Shown here in pieces: positions 51,640-61,458 of a stretch of DNA of 64,000 bases. Both the position numbers and the translations under genes were made by a program. The notes under the pieces are model-generated. The model worked only from the letters and a program-made list of their open reading frames with translations, was not told the DNA's origin and ran no database searches. Source of the DNA: Chryseobacterium endalhagicum. Lineage in GTDB: Bacteria > Bacteroidota > Bacteroidia > Flavobacteriales > Weeksellaceae. Every line of letters starts with the position of its first letter. The first letter of the stretch is position 1. Location: assembly GCF_016745235.1 (NCBI RefSeq), contig NZ_JAELVM010000001.1, positions 1,563,856 through 1,627,855 on the forward strand, given 5' to 3'.

Positions 51640-54459
51640 ATGAAAAAAATATACATGTGCCTTATCAGTCTTGTAGGCTTAAATCTTACTTTACAGGCAC
51701 AGCACCAGTTTCAGGGAGTTAATTTTGGAGATAGCTCCAATCCGGTTCCTTCCCTTACTTCTCTTGCTGATTTTACGGATAATCCGCCGTCACTGGCATT
51801 AGGCATACCGGAAATTTCGATACCATTACTCAGTATTTCAGGATATGGAGGTTCAGGCTTTGGGTTGCAGCTGAATTATAATCCATTGAACGTTTCTCAG
51901 GATGAGCCTGCGGGAGAATCCGGAGCAGGATGGTCCATCTTCAAAGGTGGAGTTATCTCCAGAAAGATCAACGGAGGTTTATTGGATGAAGCATTTCAGA
52001 ATACGGCTAATCCTCATTATGAAAAAAATGCTTTTGATGATGAATATTATTATAATCTTCCGGGATTTTCAGGGAAGTTTAAAATAGAAAGGGATACCGT
52101 ACAGAACACCTTCAGAATTGTAGATCTTTCCCCTCTGAACCATGTGAAAATAGCTTATACCAGAGACAGCAACACCGCTACATTGGTTGTTGATTCCTTT
52201 ACCATCACCGATGACGATGGCAGCACCTATTATTTTAACGACTATTCTACAGCGGTAGGCTATGATAGTTCTTATGAAAGCAGAGGACTTTGGGGACTGG
52301 AATACAAATCAGCTTTTTTCCTTACCCGCATTACGGGTGCTGATGGGGTAGAAACGGCTAATTTCACCTATCAGAAAACAACCAAATACGACACAGATAA
52401 TGCCACGCTGCTTTATAAAAGCTGCCACCTTCAGAAAATTAATACCGCATCCGGGAATATTGAGATCGTTTATGACTACGACCAGGCCCTGGAGAAAACC
52501 ATGAATGACCCTTACAGCATTAAAAAAGTACTGCTGAATAATTTTTATGGGAAAGTTGCAGAGTATGCTTTTGAATATTCTTATCCTATTCCACCTTATC
52601 CTGGAAACGCTACCCATAAAAGAAGACAGTTGGACAAAATAAAGAAAATGGACGGGCAGAATGTTATTGAAGAAACAGCCATGCTTTACAATCCTCTTAG
52701 TTTGGAAACTCCGGCAAGTTTACCATGTTATGGAAGCGGGATCATTAGTCCTCCGGGAATCCTCAACAAAATTATTTATCCAACAAAAGGGAAGACAGAG
52801 TATGTCTACGAAGGCTCAGATATTTATGCAGATATGAATTCTGAGGCTTATCTTGCGTCTTTAGCAATGGACTATGTAAACTCCTGTATACAGAATAAAG
52901 AGACATTCTCTACTTTTGAGTTTAATACCAATCAAACACTCACTTATTCTTTTACAATTCCCGGTGATCCTTTAAAGAAGATCCCTTTCTGGGTGAATTA
53001 TTCAGAAGCATATACTGATGTTGATCCTAATACCGGAGAGCCCATTTTACTACCTCCGGTACCCGAAAATAAACGAATTAATTATACGCTGAAAAGAGGA
53101 AGTGAAGTCCTTACAACCAATCAAAAAGGAGGGCATGTAAGATTTTATAATTATCCCGGACAATATACCGTAACCGTCAATGTACCATTAAGACACGGAC
53201 AGGTATTTTTTGATCTGCAGGAACTTAAAACAGTCCCTGGACCGTATTGGAACGGAATTTCACAAGCATCATACAGAATACGTTCCATCAAAAGGTTTAA
53301 TGATATCAACAGCAGTACACCGGTGAAGGAAATTTCATACAAATATGATGATTTTGCCATTTCCAACACTTCAAGCGGCTATACTTCCCGTGACGGTAAA
53401 GTGATGTTCAAAAATGTAAAAGTAACGGACGGTTCGGGAAATGGATACGCAAAATATTATTTCAAGCTCGATAAGGATTATCCATCGTATCAGACGACGG
53501 TCAATGGTAATACCGTTGATTTCCAGCCTTACTACAACCTCTTGAGATCAGGGATCCTGGAGAAAAAGGAAATGTATAGTGAAACCAACCAGCTTCTGGG
53601 AAAAGATGATTACGAATACACCTTTGGCATTGCTGACAATCTGGATTATCAGACCGATGAAGGATTTTATTCCAAAACAGCATTTATCAGCAAGACAAAG
53701 AGCACTTCCATAGCTTATCCTTTCGGATCTGCAGCCTCTTTTCTGCAAACTTCAAGTGAAAATAATGTAAGATCGGATAATTACAAGCCTTCCTCTTCAA
53801 AAACTACTGCTGCAGACGGAACAGTGACTGAAACTTTCTATCAATATGCCCAGGATAAGAACCACACGAAACTTCTGGCGGCTAATATGACGGGAGTCCT
53901 GCTGGAAACAGAAGTTAAGGAAGCGGGTAAAACCATCGGAAAATCTGAAACCAAATTCGACAATTCCTCCAATGTGTATCCGAGTTCTGTCATCAGCTAT
54001 AACAGACAGACCCAAAGCCCTTTTACCGCTTCTACGCTGGATGTGTATGACAACACCGGAAATCTGGTACAGGCTACCGGGAAGAATGGAGTACCAACAA
54101 CAACTATTTGGGGATATAATAAGACCATGCCGATTGCTGTGATTTCAGGGGCATCTTATGCCCAGGTATCATCCCTTGCCACAGTAACGGCTGCTATAAA
54201 TGCATCCAATGCGGACCGTGAAAATCCGGCTAATGAACCTGCGTTATTGCTGGCTCTGGAAAACCTGAGAAAAGATCCGGCTCTTAAAAATTTCGGGGTT
54301 ACGGCAACCACTTATGATCCTTTAATTGGAGTTACCCAGTCTATATCAGCGAATGGCATCAGAACCGTCAATATTTATGATAAAGCGGGCCGATTGATCC
54401 AGGTAAAAGACGCCGATGGAAAAGTATTGCAGGAGAACCAGTATAACTACAAACATTGA
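51640..54459 (+). CDS. Secreted SpvB/Rhs-like protein without toxin tip
   Basis: A 939-residue protein with a signal peptide (ISLVGLNLTLQAQ). The N-terminal 200 residues resemble the SpvB/TcB opening (LGIPEISIPLLSISGYGGSGFGLQLNYNP...SGAGWSIFKGG). Beta-rich repeats follow, and the C-terminus has YD/RHS-type repeats (NGIRTVNIYDKAGRLIQVKDADGKVLQENQY). It ends without a core domain or toxin. It lies between the T9SS cargo gene and the full Rhs gene on the same strand and may be the first half of a two-part Rhs shell (inference). Confidence 0.78.
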   Translation: MKKIYMCLISLVGLNLTLQAQHQFQGVNFGDSSNPVPSLTSLADFTDNPPSLALGIPEISIPLLSISGYGGSGFGLQLNYNPLNVSQDEPAGESGAGWSIFKGGVISRKINGGLLDEAFQNTANPHYEKNAFDDEYYYNLPGFSGKFKIERDTVQNTFRIVDLSPLNHVKIAYTRDSNTATLVVDSFTITDDDGSTYYFNDYSTAVGYDSSYESRGLWGLEYKSAFFLTRITGADGVETANFTYQKTTKYDTDNATLLYKSCHLQKINTASGNIEIVYDYDQALEKTMNDPYSIKKVLLNNFYGKVAEYAFEYSYPIPPYPGNATHKRRQLDKIKKMDGQNVIEETAMLYNPLSLETPASLPCYGSGIISPPGILNKIIYPTKGKTEYVYEGSDIYADMNSEAYLASLAMDYVNSCIQNKETFSTFEFNTNQTLTYSFTIPGDPLKKIPFWVNYSEAYTDVDPNTGEPILLPPVPENKRINYTLKRGSEVLTTNQKGGHVRFYNYPGQYTVTVNVPLRHGQVFFDLQELKTVPGPYWNGISQASYRIRSIKRFNDINSSTPVKEISYKYDDFAISNTSSGYTSRDGKVMFKNVKVTDGSGNGYAKYYFKLDKDYPSYQTTVNGNTVDFQPYYNLLRSGILEKKEMYSETNQLLGKDDYEYTFGIADNLDYQTDEGFYSKTAFISKTKSTSIAYPFGSAASFLQTSSENNVRSDNYKPSSSKTTAADGTVTETFYQYAQDKNHTKLLAANMTGVLLETEVKEAGKTIGKSETKFDNSSNVYPSSVISYNRQTQSPFTASTLDVYDNTGNLVQATGKNGVPTTTIWGYNKTMPIAVISGASYAQVSSLATVTAAINASNADRENPANEPALLLALENLRKDPALKNFGVTATTYDPLIGVTQSISANGIRTVNIYDKAGRLIQVKDADGKVLQENQYNYKH

Positions 54460-54482
54460 GAGTGATAAGTGAAGAACTAAAA

Positions 54483-54842
54483 ATGAAAAGTAAAAGTGTG
54501 TTGAAAGATAAGAGTTTTGCTTTCAGTATTCATATCGTTGAGCAATACAAAAGGTTAACCGAATCCAAAGAGTTTGTCATGTCAAAACAGTTGCTACGCA
54601 GCGGAACAGCTGTTGGCGCATTAATCCGTGAAGCAGAATTTGCCCAAAGCAGAGCAGACTTTATCAGCAAGCTGTCCATTTCGCTGAAGGAAGCTAACGA
54701 AACCTGTTATTGGCTTGAACTTCTGCATGGTACCCATTATATCGATACGGGACGCTTTGAAGAATTATCCAAATACATCAATGAGCTTATCAGTATGCTG
54801 GTATCAAGCATCAAAACCTCAAAATTAAAACTGAACAAATGA
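54483..54842 (+). CDS. Four-helix-bundle protein (S23/IVP family)
   Basis: From ATG the protein has 119 residues of four amphipathic helices with family signatures SFAFSIHIVEQYKRL, LLRSGTAVGALIREAEFAQS, DFISKLSISLKEANETCYWLELL and the final ELISMLVSSI. This is the 'four helix bundle protein' family first seen in 23S rRNA intervening sequences and structurally like Avd of diversity-generating retroelements. It lies between two Rhs genes, its stop overlapping the next frame's first ATG (ATGA). Its role here is unknown; there is no 23S rRNA or reverse transcriptase in the window. Confidence 0.85.
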   Translation: MKSKSVLKDKSFAFSIHIVEQYKRLTESKEFVMSKQLLRSGTAVGALIREAEFAQSRADFISKLSISLKEANETCYWLELLHGTHYIDTGRFEELSKYINELISMLVSSIKTSKLKLNK

Positions 54843-54886
54843 ACACAAATAATGAAAAATTAACCATGAAAACTGAAAAACTAAGG

Positions 54887-57800
54887 ATGAAAAGAAATTT
54901 TTCACTCTTCACTCTTCTCTTTTCAATAAGTACTGTTTTCGCTCAAACGAATCTCAGTACGTCAGAGAATTACATTTATACCAAAAGCTGTCTGGATGGA
55001 GACTGTACTAAAAAATCAGAATCTGTGCAGTATTTTGACGGATTGGGGAGACCCGTACAGTCAGTGGCCATTAAAGCGACTCCGCTTGGAAGAGACGTTG
55101 TGGTTCCTATAGAATATGATGCCAAAGGAAGACAGGCGAAAAGCTACCTTCCGGTTCCTCAGTCAGGAACAGCGAACGGAGCCATCTATACCAACCCGCT
55201 TGCGAATGCAGCATCTGCCGGGTACGGAAGTGAAAAGATCTATTCCGAAAAACGCTTTGACGACCTGTTTACAACAAGGGTGAACCAGGTGGTTCCGGTG
55301 GGAACGGATTGGTCCCAGAAACCTTCCAATATGGCTTACGGTACCAATGCAGCCAATGAAGTAAAGAAATATGGGATCACGACGACATGGACAGAAGCGA
55401 GAACGAATTCCGCCATATCTCTTTCAGGCTCTTATGCGGCCAACCAGCTGATGAAAACTTCCGTTACCGATCCGGATGGCAATATAGCCACGGAATTCAA
55501 AAACGGAAAAGGACAGACCATCCTGGTACGAAAAAATGACGGCACCCAGAATGTAGATACCTATTATCTCCACAATGAATATGGTCAGCTGGTGTATGTG
55601 ATTTCTCCGTTGGCTGTAGGGGCTTCGGCTCCGGATCAGACGATACTGGACCAACTGTGTTACCAGTACCGCTATGACGGGCTGGGAAGACTGGTAGAGA
55701 AAAAAGTTCCGGGCAAAGGCTGGGAGTATATGATATACAATAAGGCAGACCAGTTGGTGATGAGCCAGGATGCCAATCTTAAAGCCAAAAATCAATGGAT
55801 ACTGACTAAATATGACCAGTTTGGAAGAATCATTTTAACTGCTCTTACGAATAATACAGCTACAAGACAGAGTCTCCAAACCAGTATTACAAATGCTGCA
55901 TATACATTCGAGATACGGGCTGCCGGCTCCTTTACCATAAGCGGAATGCCTGTCTTTTATACCAACAGGGCTCTTCCCGCCAGTCTGGTGCAGCTTTTAA
56001 GTATCAATTACTACGACACGTATCCGTCTTACAGCTTCAATCCTGCTTTTCCTTCCACCATAATGGGAGAGCCTGTAATGACCGATACCCAGAATGCTTC
56101 CGTAAATACCCAGGCGATGCCTACGCTAAGCCTTGTAAAAAATATAGAAGATGATAACTGGACCAAAAATTATGTCTATTACGATAAAAAAGGAAGGGCA
56201 TTAGGCACGTACAGCATTAATCATCTTGGAGGAATTACCAGAACAGAATCAGAACTGGATTTTGTTGGAATGGCCAAACAGACGAAGGTATATCACAAGA
56301 GACTCAGTACTGATACCGAAAAGGTGATTACCCAAAGTTTTGATTTTGACAATCAGAACCGTGTTTTAAAGCACCGTCATCAGGTAGACAGCAATCCTGT
56401 AGAACTTCTGACAGAAAATACCTATAACGAGCTTTCCCAGCTTTCCAATAAAAAAGTAGGCGGCGGGCTTGAAAGCATCGATTATCAGTATGACATCCGT
56501 GGAGCATTGACCAAAATTAATGATCCGGCTGCATTGGGAACAAAGCTTTTCGGGTATGAAATGAAGTATTTCAATCCTCAGAATACCACGCAGGGCACTA
56601 CAGGAAAATACAACGGGAATGTAACGGAAGTAATATGGAAAACCGCTACAGATGAGGTTTTAAGACAGTATAATTACCAGTATGATGCCCTGAACAGGCT
56701 TAAAAAAGGAATCTATTCTGAGCCGGGAGCTTCTGTTCCGCAAAACGGGCTCTTTAATGAAACCTTAACGTACGACCTGAACGGAAATATCACTTCCCTG
56801 CAGAGAAAAGGGAAAGGAGATCTGGGAGCACAGCTAATTGATAATCTTACCTATACCTACACGGGAAACAGGCTTAATACCGTTACGGATGACTCAGGGA
56901 ATTACAGCGGTTATCCTGACAGTTCAGGAACTCCTATTTCCTATGATGATAACGGGAATATGAAAGATCATATTGATAAAGGCATTTTGCAGATTGATTA
57001 TAATTTCTTTAATCAACCTGATTATGTAAAGTTTGATAAGACCTTTGTGCCAAGAGCCACAGATGGGGACTATAATGTGAATACCAGATATTTCTACAGG
57101 GCAGATGGAACGAAGCTTAAAAAGATTTACACTTATGGGATGGGCAGGCAGAATACAGAGACTTCCAAAACAACGGAATACCTTGATGGATTCCAGTATG
57201 AGACACAGGGATTGTCAGCAACTGCTCCTCTCACCTTAAGATTTGTCCCTACAGGGGAAGGCTATTATAATTTTGAAAATAATAAGTATATTTACAGCTA
57301 CACAGACCATTTGGGAAATTTACGTTTAAGCTACACTAAAAAACCAGATGGCAGCATAGCAGTTCTTGAAGAAAACAATTATTATGCATTTGGTTTAAAG
57401 CATGAAGGCTATAATATTTTAGAAGGAAACCCTGCTTACAATTATGGATATAATGGGAAAGAACTTCAAAAAGAATCCGGCTGGAGTGATTATGGGGCAA
57501 GAATGTATATGGCAGAAATTGGCAGATGGGGCGTAATAGATCCATTGGCTGAAGCTATGAGAAGATATTCTCCATATAACTATGCCTTTAATAATCCTGT
57601 AAGTTTTATAGATCCGGATGGGATGAAGCCGATGAATTCACTAAAGATGGCTGGTGATGGATCTAATACGGAAGTGAATTATGGCAACGTCAATCCAAAC
57701 TGGCTAGGCTTGGGAAATGGTGGAGGAATTTATGATCAGTTGGAGACAGCTATTGCAGCAGGCGGTGGACCATCTATAAATATGGATGATGTAGAAGTTT

Positions 57801-58429
57801 ATGAGGGAGCAGCTGCAGGAGATGCATTTAGAAAACTTATGAGTCCTAAAAATAATGAATATAGCTTTGCTAAGTTTGACTTTTCAAAATTTGGAATAGG
57901 TAATCTTGTTAATCCGAATGATGTTATCTTTTTAAATGATAGTAAATCGGTTGGTGGGTTAGGACATGCAGCTGTAATTATTGGAAATGAAAAGGATGGT
58001 TGGTATTATTACTCACTTAATGGAACAGGTGGTGAAAAAGGAAGAGCTTATGGAGATGCAATTGGAGCAGATATAGGAACACCATTGGGGAATATAAGTA
58101 TGGGTGAAGCTATAAAAAAGGCGAATAAAATTAATATTGGTTATAAACATAATTATGATAATAATTTAGCGCTTATCAGTAGTCCAAGTGAAGATAAAGC
58201 TATGATGGAAAAAGCATCTAAAGCAGCTAGTGTAAGAAAGTATGTCTTAACAGCACAAGATTGTTTAACAGTGCCTATGGCTGCATTCAATGAACTCAAA
58301 AGAAGTAGAGGAGCTGGAGGTCCTCAAACTGCAAAAATTCCAAACGCATGGAGATTTTTTCTACCAACAACTATTGGGGTTATTAATTTGTACTTACCAT
58401 CTGGCTCTGAACTAAAATATAGGAAATAA
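54887..58429 (+). CDS. Rhs-family polymorphic toxin (DUF6443 N-terminus, variable C-terminal tip)
   Basis: The start at MKRNFSLFTLLFS (signal ending VFAQ) is preferred to an in-frame ATG 16 codons upstream; length is 1,180 residues. Order: signal, DUF6443 type N-terminal part (SVQYFDGLGRPVQSVAI), YD repeats (YDALNRLKKGIYS, LTYDLNGNITSLQRKG), the Rhs core (YTDHLGNLRLSY, NYYAFGLKH, YGARMYMAEIGRWGVIDPLAE, YNYAFNNPVSFIDPDGMKP) and a 266-residue tip from about 57630. The tip has HAAVIIG (His codon at 57965) and, 99 residues later, AQDCLTVPM (Cys codon at 58262): His before Cys as in permuted papain/NlpC folds. An immunity candidate follows. Confidence 0.85.
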   Translation: MKRNFSLFTLLFSISTVFAQTNLSTSENYIYTKSCLDGDCTKKSESVQYFDGLGRPVQSVAIKATPLGRDVVVPIEYDAKGRQAKSYLPVPQSGTANGAIYTNPLANAASAGYGSEKIYSEKRFDDLFTTRVNQVVPVGTDWSQKPSNMAYGTNAANEVKKYGITTTWTEARTNSAISLSGSYAANQLMKTSVTDPDGNIATEFKNGKGQTILVRKNDGTQNVDTYYLHNEYGQLVYVISPLAVGASAPDQTILDQLCYQYRYDGLGRLVEKKVPGKGWEYMIYNKADQLVMSQDANLKAKNQWILTKYDQFGRIILTALTNNTATRQSLQTSITNAAYTFEIRAAGSFTISGMPVFYTNRALPASLVQLLSINYYDTYPSYSFNPAFPSTIMGEPVMTDTQNASVNTQAMPTLSLVKNIEDDNWTKNYVYYDKKGRALGTYSINHLGGITRTESELDFVGMAKQTKVYHKRLSTDTEKVITQSFDFDNQNRVLKHRHQVDSNPVELLTENTYNELSQLSNKKVGGGLESIDYQYDIRGALTKINDPAALGTKLFGYEMKYFNPQNTTQGTTGKYNGNVTEVIWKTATDEVLRQYNYQYDALNRLKKGIYSEPGASVPQNGLFNETLTYDLNGNITSLQRKGKGDLGAQLIDNLTYTYTGNRLNTVTDDSGNYSGYPDSSGTPISYDDNGNMKDHIDKGILQIDYNFFNQPDYVKFDKTFVPRATDGDYNVNTRYFYRADGTKLKKIYTYGMGRQNTETSKTTEYLDGFQYETQGLSATAPLTLRFVPTGEGYYNFENNKYIYSYTDHLGNLRLSYTKKPDGSIAVLEENNYYAFGLKHEGYNILEGNPAYNYGYNGKELQKESGWSDYGARMYMAEIGRWGVIDPLAEAMRRYSPYNYAFNNPVSFIDPDGMKPMNSLKMAGDGSNTEVNYGNVNPNWLGLGNGGGIYDQLETAIAAGGGPSINMDDVEVYEGAAAGDAFRKLMSPKNNEYSFAKFDFSKFGIGNLVNPNDVIFLNDSKSVGGLGHAAVIIGNEKDGWYYYSLNGTGGEKGRAYGDAIGADIGTPLGNISMGEAIKKANKINIGYKHNYDNNLALISSPSEDKAMMEKASKAASVRKYVLTAQDCLTVPMAAFNELKRSRGAGGPQTAKIPNAWRFFLPTTIGVINLYLPSGSELKYRK
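57366..57720 (+). repeat. Direct repeat, Rhs core end (copy in the full gene)
   Basis: About 350 bases covering the end of the Rhs core and the 30 residues beyond the DPDG motif (to NWLGLGN) recur at 59056-59408 with mostly synonymous changes. Such repeats let homologous recombination exchange the toxin tip. Confidence 0.85.
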
Positions 58430-58447
58430 ATTTTATATAAAAAGTAA

Positions 58448-58936
58448 ATGAAAAGAGTAATTGGAATAATTGTTTTATTAGCAATTTTAATTTTTGTATT
58501 TTCAACAATATTGTTTCCTTATGTATCAAATTTTGTTGGTTGGAATGGATACAAAATGTGGGAAGATAGAATAAGAACAGATAAGATAGAAGAATCTAAA
58601 AAAAGAAAAGTTTTTGTTAAAGAATTAAATTATAGAATTATTGGATCTACTAATTTGAAAGGTTTTTATTTTAAACCTTATCTTGAGAAAGGTTTTAAGG
58701 TTAGTAATAAATCTTTTAATGATACGCGTATAATTAAAAATACGAATAATCCTTACAATATTTGTTATGAAAGAGGCTTAAAAGATTCAATCGCTATTTA
58801 TTTTAAAAAAGCTGATGAAAAGAAGCTCGATAGTTTTGATGGTGTCTGGGGGTACTCTAGAACTCCACATTTAAAAGATACATTAAGTTTAGAAATTGTA
58901 AGTAAAAAATATCATGGAATAATTAAAATATGGTAA
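58448..58936 (+). CDS. Candidate immunity protein for the Rhs tip
   Basis: A 162-residue protein with one N-terminal membrane helix (VIGIIVLLAILIFVFSTILF) and a basic extracytoplasmic domain. It begins 18 bases after the Rhs toxin stop, is much richer in A+T than the Rhs shell, and is followed by a terminator, which is the typical place and look of an immunity gene. No known immunity family is recognised; the role is inferred from position. Confidence 0.6.
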   Translation: MKRVIGIIVLLAILIFVFSTILFPYVSNFVGWNGYKMWEDRIRTDKIEESKKRKVFVKELNYRIIGSTNLKGFYFKPYLEKGFKVSNKSFNDTRIIKNTNNPYNICYERGLKDSIAIYFKKADEKKLDSFDGVWGYSRTPHLKDTLSLEIVSKKYHGIIKIW

Positions 58937-58952
58937 TTTAACAATAAAAGAC

Positions 58953-58987
58953 AAGTCCGTTTTTACTAGTTGTAAAGCGGACTTTTC
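58953..58987 (+). terminator. Terminator after the first toxin-immunity pair
   Basis: aagtccg(t)tttac pairs with gtaaa(g)cggactt over a short loop, followed by ttcgg. It closes the active Rhs transcript before the orphan tip. Confidence 0.65.
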
Positions 58988-59040
58988 GGTTCTAAACATA
59001 ATAATATAATATCGTACAAGTAAATCTTAAGATTATAGCT

Positions 59041-60204
59041 GGCAAAACAGAAGTTCTTAAAGAAAATAACTATTATGCATTTGGTTTAAAGCATGAAGGT
59101 TACAATGTATTAGAAGGAAATCCTGCTTATAATTACGGATACAATGGCAAGGAGCTTCAAAAAGAATCCGGCTGGAGTGATTACGGTGCCAGAATGTATA
59201 TGGCAGATATTGGAAGATGGGGTGTAATAGATCCATTAGCTGAAACAATGAGAAGATATTCTCCTTATAACTATGCCTTTAATAATCCTGTAAGCTTTGT
59301 AGATCCTGATGGGATGAAGCCGATGAATAGACTGAAAATGGCTGGTGATGGCTCTAATACGGAGGTAAATTACGGCAATGTCAATAGTAACTGGCTAGGC
59401 TTAGGTAATGCTGATGGACTGGAATCAGGAGGATTTGGAGGTGGAAGCAGCTATGCTATTTTGTCGTCATTAGGTAACTCAAATGACTATTTACTCGACG
59501 AAATTAGAGCTGCATGGGCCAATAGAGAGCAACCCATATTTTCCAGTATAAATAGTAATGGTGATCTTGTCTGGTGGACTGGGGCTGCTACTCAGACAAC
59601 TTATACGGTTGGTAATGACATATATGGTGAGGGTGATTTAGGAGTTGCACATACAATAGGTTTAATGGATGGTGATACTTTGGATATATTGAATTTTATC
59701 AATGACAGGGTTGGTGATGTTGGTTCAGTACTTGAAAAAACTCAAAACCAAGGTGGTTCAATAGCTTTTTGGACAACACCTGTCAGAAATAGGTCTTTTG
59801 ATGGAATAACATATTCAAGGCTTCGTTTTGGATATTATAGTGATAATTGGGGTGGAAATGCTACTACAGGTGCTACGACAAGCGTTGCTAAATATATTGG
59901 TAAAGGTGCTTTAGTTACCCAAATAGCATTGGGGGGCATAGAAGTAGGAAATGGTGTAGCTAATGATTACAGTAATTATCAAACAAAAGGTATTACAAAT
60001 GGAAGAAATACGATTGTAACAGCTGCTAAATTAACTTCGAGCATTTTATCGGGAATGTATGCAGGGGCTGCTATAGGTAGTGCTATTCCAGTTCCTATCG
60101 TAGGCACTATTGTAGGTGCAGTTGGAGGTGCTTTGGTAGGATACCTTATAGGAGAAGTAGTAGCACGTGATCTAAATCAAGCATTTGATAATTTTGAAAA
60201 ATAA
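59041..60204 (+). pseudogene. Orphan Rhs core end with a second toxin tip
   Basis: The frame enters Rhs core sequence without a start (KENNYYAFGLKHEGYN), repeats the core end including DPDGMKP, then carries a different tip of about 270 residues; the first in-frame ATG is at 59194. The shared part ends at NWLGLGN, exactly where the full gene's tip diverges. This tip has no Cys/His pair but ends in a glycine-rich hydrophobic hairpin (GMYAGAAIGSAIPVPIVGTI and VGGALVGYLIGEVVA), as in pore-forming or membrane-active toxins. It is probably silent until recombined onto the main gene. A membrane immunity candidate follows directly. Confidence 0.75.
59056..59408 (+). repeat. Direct repeat, Rhs core end (orphan copy)
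   Basis: Second copy of the 350-base core-end repeat; most differences from 57366-57720 are at third codon positions, so both copies were kept as coding. Confidence 0.85.
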
Positions 60205-60208
60205 AAAA

Positions 60209-60727
60209 ATGAAAATAGAAAGAAAGACCTTTAAAATAGTAAGCATGTTAATATTAATAACTATTTTATTCGTGTGTTGTGTAATTGCAGGTCTAAACCC
60301 TGAAAAATATACTTTTGTATTATTACCTTCAAAATATTTAGTTTTAATTCTATCTATTCTGGGAATAATAGCTATAATATATTTTTCTATTTTTTTAATA
60401 AAGCTGATTTTTTCCCATAAAGCTTTTTTTGAGATCAGTGAAAAAGGAATATATAATGGATTGGGCTTTACTAAAGAGAAGGAAATAGAATGGAACAATA
60501 TTGAAAAAGTAGATATTATAAATTATAAAGGAATACCAAGGATTAGAGTTAAGCTATATAATTATGAGCCTTTTATTGAAAATACAGATTTCATCACCAA
60601 ATTCATATTGAAACAAACTGTTAATGATTTAGGAACTCCAATTATAATTGATAATGTTTATTTAAAATGTTCTTTTGAGGACTTAAGTAAAATTATTTTT
60701 GACTTTTGGGGAAAATATAAAAAATAA
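60209..60727 (+). CDS. Candidate immunity protein with two membrane helices
   Basis: A 172-residue protein from ATG five bases after the orphan tip stop. Two helices (VSMLILITILFVCCVIAGL; YLVLILSILGIIAIIYFSIFLI) are followed by a PH-like domain pattern (AFFEISEKGIYNGLGFTKEKEIEWNNIEKVDI). The membrane location fits a membrane-active toxin tip. This is inference from position. Confidence 0.6.
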   Translation: MKIERKTFKIVSMLILITILFVCCVIAGLNPEKYTFVLLPSKYLVLILSILGIIAIIYFSIFLIKLIFSHKAFFEISEKGIYNGLGFTKEKEIEWNNIEKVDIINYKGIPRIRVKLYNYEPFIENTDFITKFILKQTVNDLGTPIIIDNVYLKCSFEDLSKIIFDFWGKYKK

Positions 60728-60770
60728 ATTTTCCTTATTTTATGTCTTCACCTGTAACACTTAATTAAAC

Positions 60771-60805
60771 AAAAACCATTGCATTTGCAATGGTTTTTGT
60801 CTTTT
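60771..60805 (+). terminator. Terminator closing the orphan toxin-immunity cassette
   Basis: A perfect 13-bp stem, aaaaaccattgca with tgcaatggttttt, almost no loop, then a long T-run. A decayed copy of the same hairpin occurs at 62396-62422. Confidence 0.85.
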
Positions 60806-60811
60806 TTTTAA

Positions 60812-61068
60812 GAAAACGGTTATATTTACCAGTACAAAGACCACCTGGGAAATACAAGGGTAAGTTTTGCCAGAAACAGCGCAGGCGTTCCTGAAATTTT
60901 AGATATGGAAAATTATTATCGTTTGGGTTTAAGCTGGGAAAGAAAACGGCTGTTCCAAATCCTGCAGTTTTAAACTATGGACAAATACGCCCTGCAATCC
61001 CTATGAATGTGGGAACATTTAGAGCATTAATTTACAGTACTGCCCCAGCTTGGGAACCTGTAAAATAA
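60812..61068 (+). pseudogene. Frameshifted fossil of a third Rhs core and tip
   Basis: The frame from 60812 reads YIYQYKDHLGNTRVSFARN, clear Rhs core (DHLGN), then NYYRLGLS and a stop at 60971. In another frame NPAVLNYG (compare GNPAYNYGYNG) continues to a short end, APAWEPVK, at 61066. So a core segment has a frameshift and an internal loss of the DPDG part. It lies seven bases before an immunity-like gene, matching a decayed toxin-immunity cassette. Confidence 0.7.
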
Positions 61069-61074
61069 TTAGAT

Positions 61075-61440
61075 ATGGAAGAAAAAGATGTTATTATAAG
61101 AAAAATTTTAGAAAAATTGTATATTGAATTTAATCCGGAAATTTTATATCAGTTGACTCTGGAACAATACGGAGATTTCTTGATTTCAATATTTGAATAC
61201 ATAAATCTGTACAAAGACAAATACCATTTGAGTGAAAAAGATTTTATGGAATTTAATAAGGTTATTCATCATAAATATGAGTATGATAAATACGAAGATA
61301 ATTGTTGGCAAAGAGTAGCATTTTTTATGGATGAATTAATATTCTGTTTTTCTACACCTGCTCCATATTTTTTTGATTCTAACTTTGAAGATTTTAAAAA
61401 TAAAATTAAAAAAGATATGAGGAAAGGTAATGGTTTGTAA
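61075..61440 (+). CDS. Immunity-like protein (tandem paralogue 1)
   Basis: A 121-residue acidic, helical cytoplasmic protein. It shares with the next gene the patterns FEYINLYKDKY, YEDNCWQR, FMDEL and the ending KGNGL/RGNGL, and identical length, so the two arose by duplication. It sits right after a decayed Rhs fragment, suggesting an immunity gene that outlived its toxin. The family is not recognised. Confidence 0.6.
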   Translation: MEEKDVIIRKILEKLYIEFNPEILYQLTLEQYGDFLISIFEYINLYKDKYHLSEKDFMEFNKVIHHKYEYDKYEDNCWQRVAFFMDELIFCFSTPAPYFFDSNFEDFKNKIKKDMRKGNGL

Positions 61441-61458
61441 AAATGTTCAAGATATTTT

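Noticed and set aside
54483-58429. Diversity-generating retroelement
   Set aside because: Only an Avd-like fold family member is present. There is no reverse transcriptase and no template/variable repeat pair with adenine-biased differences.
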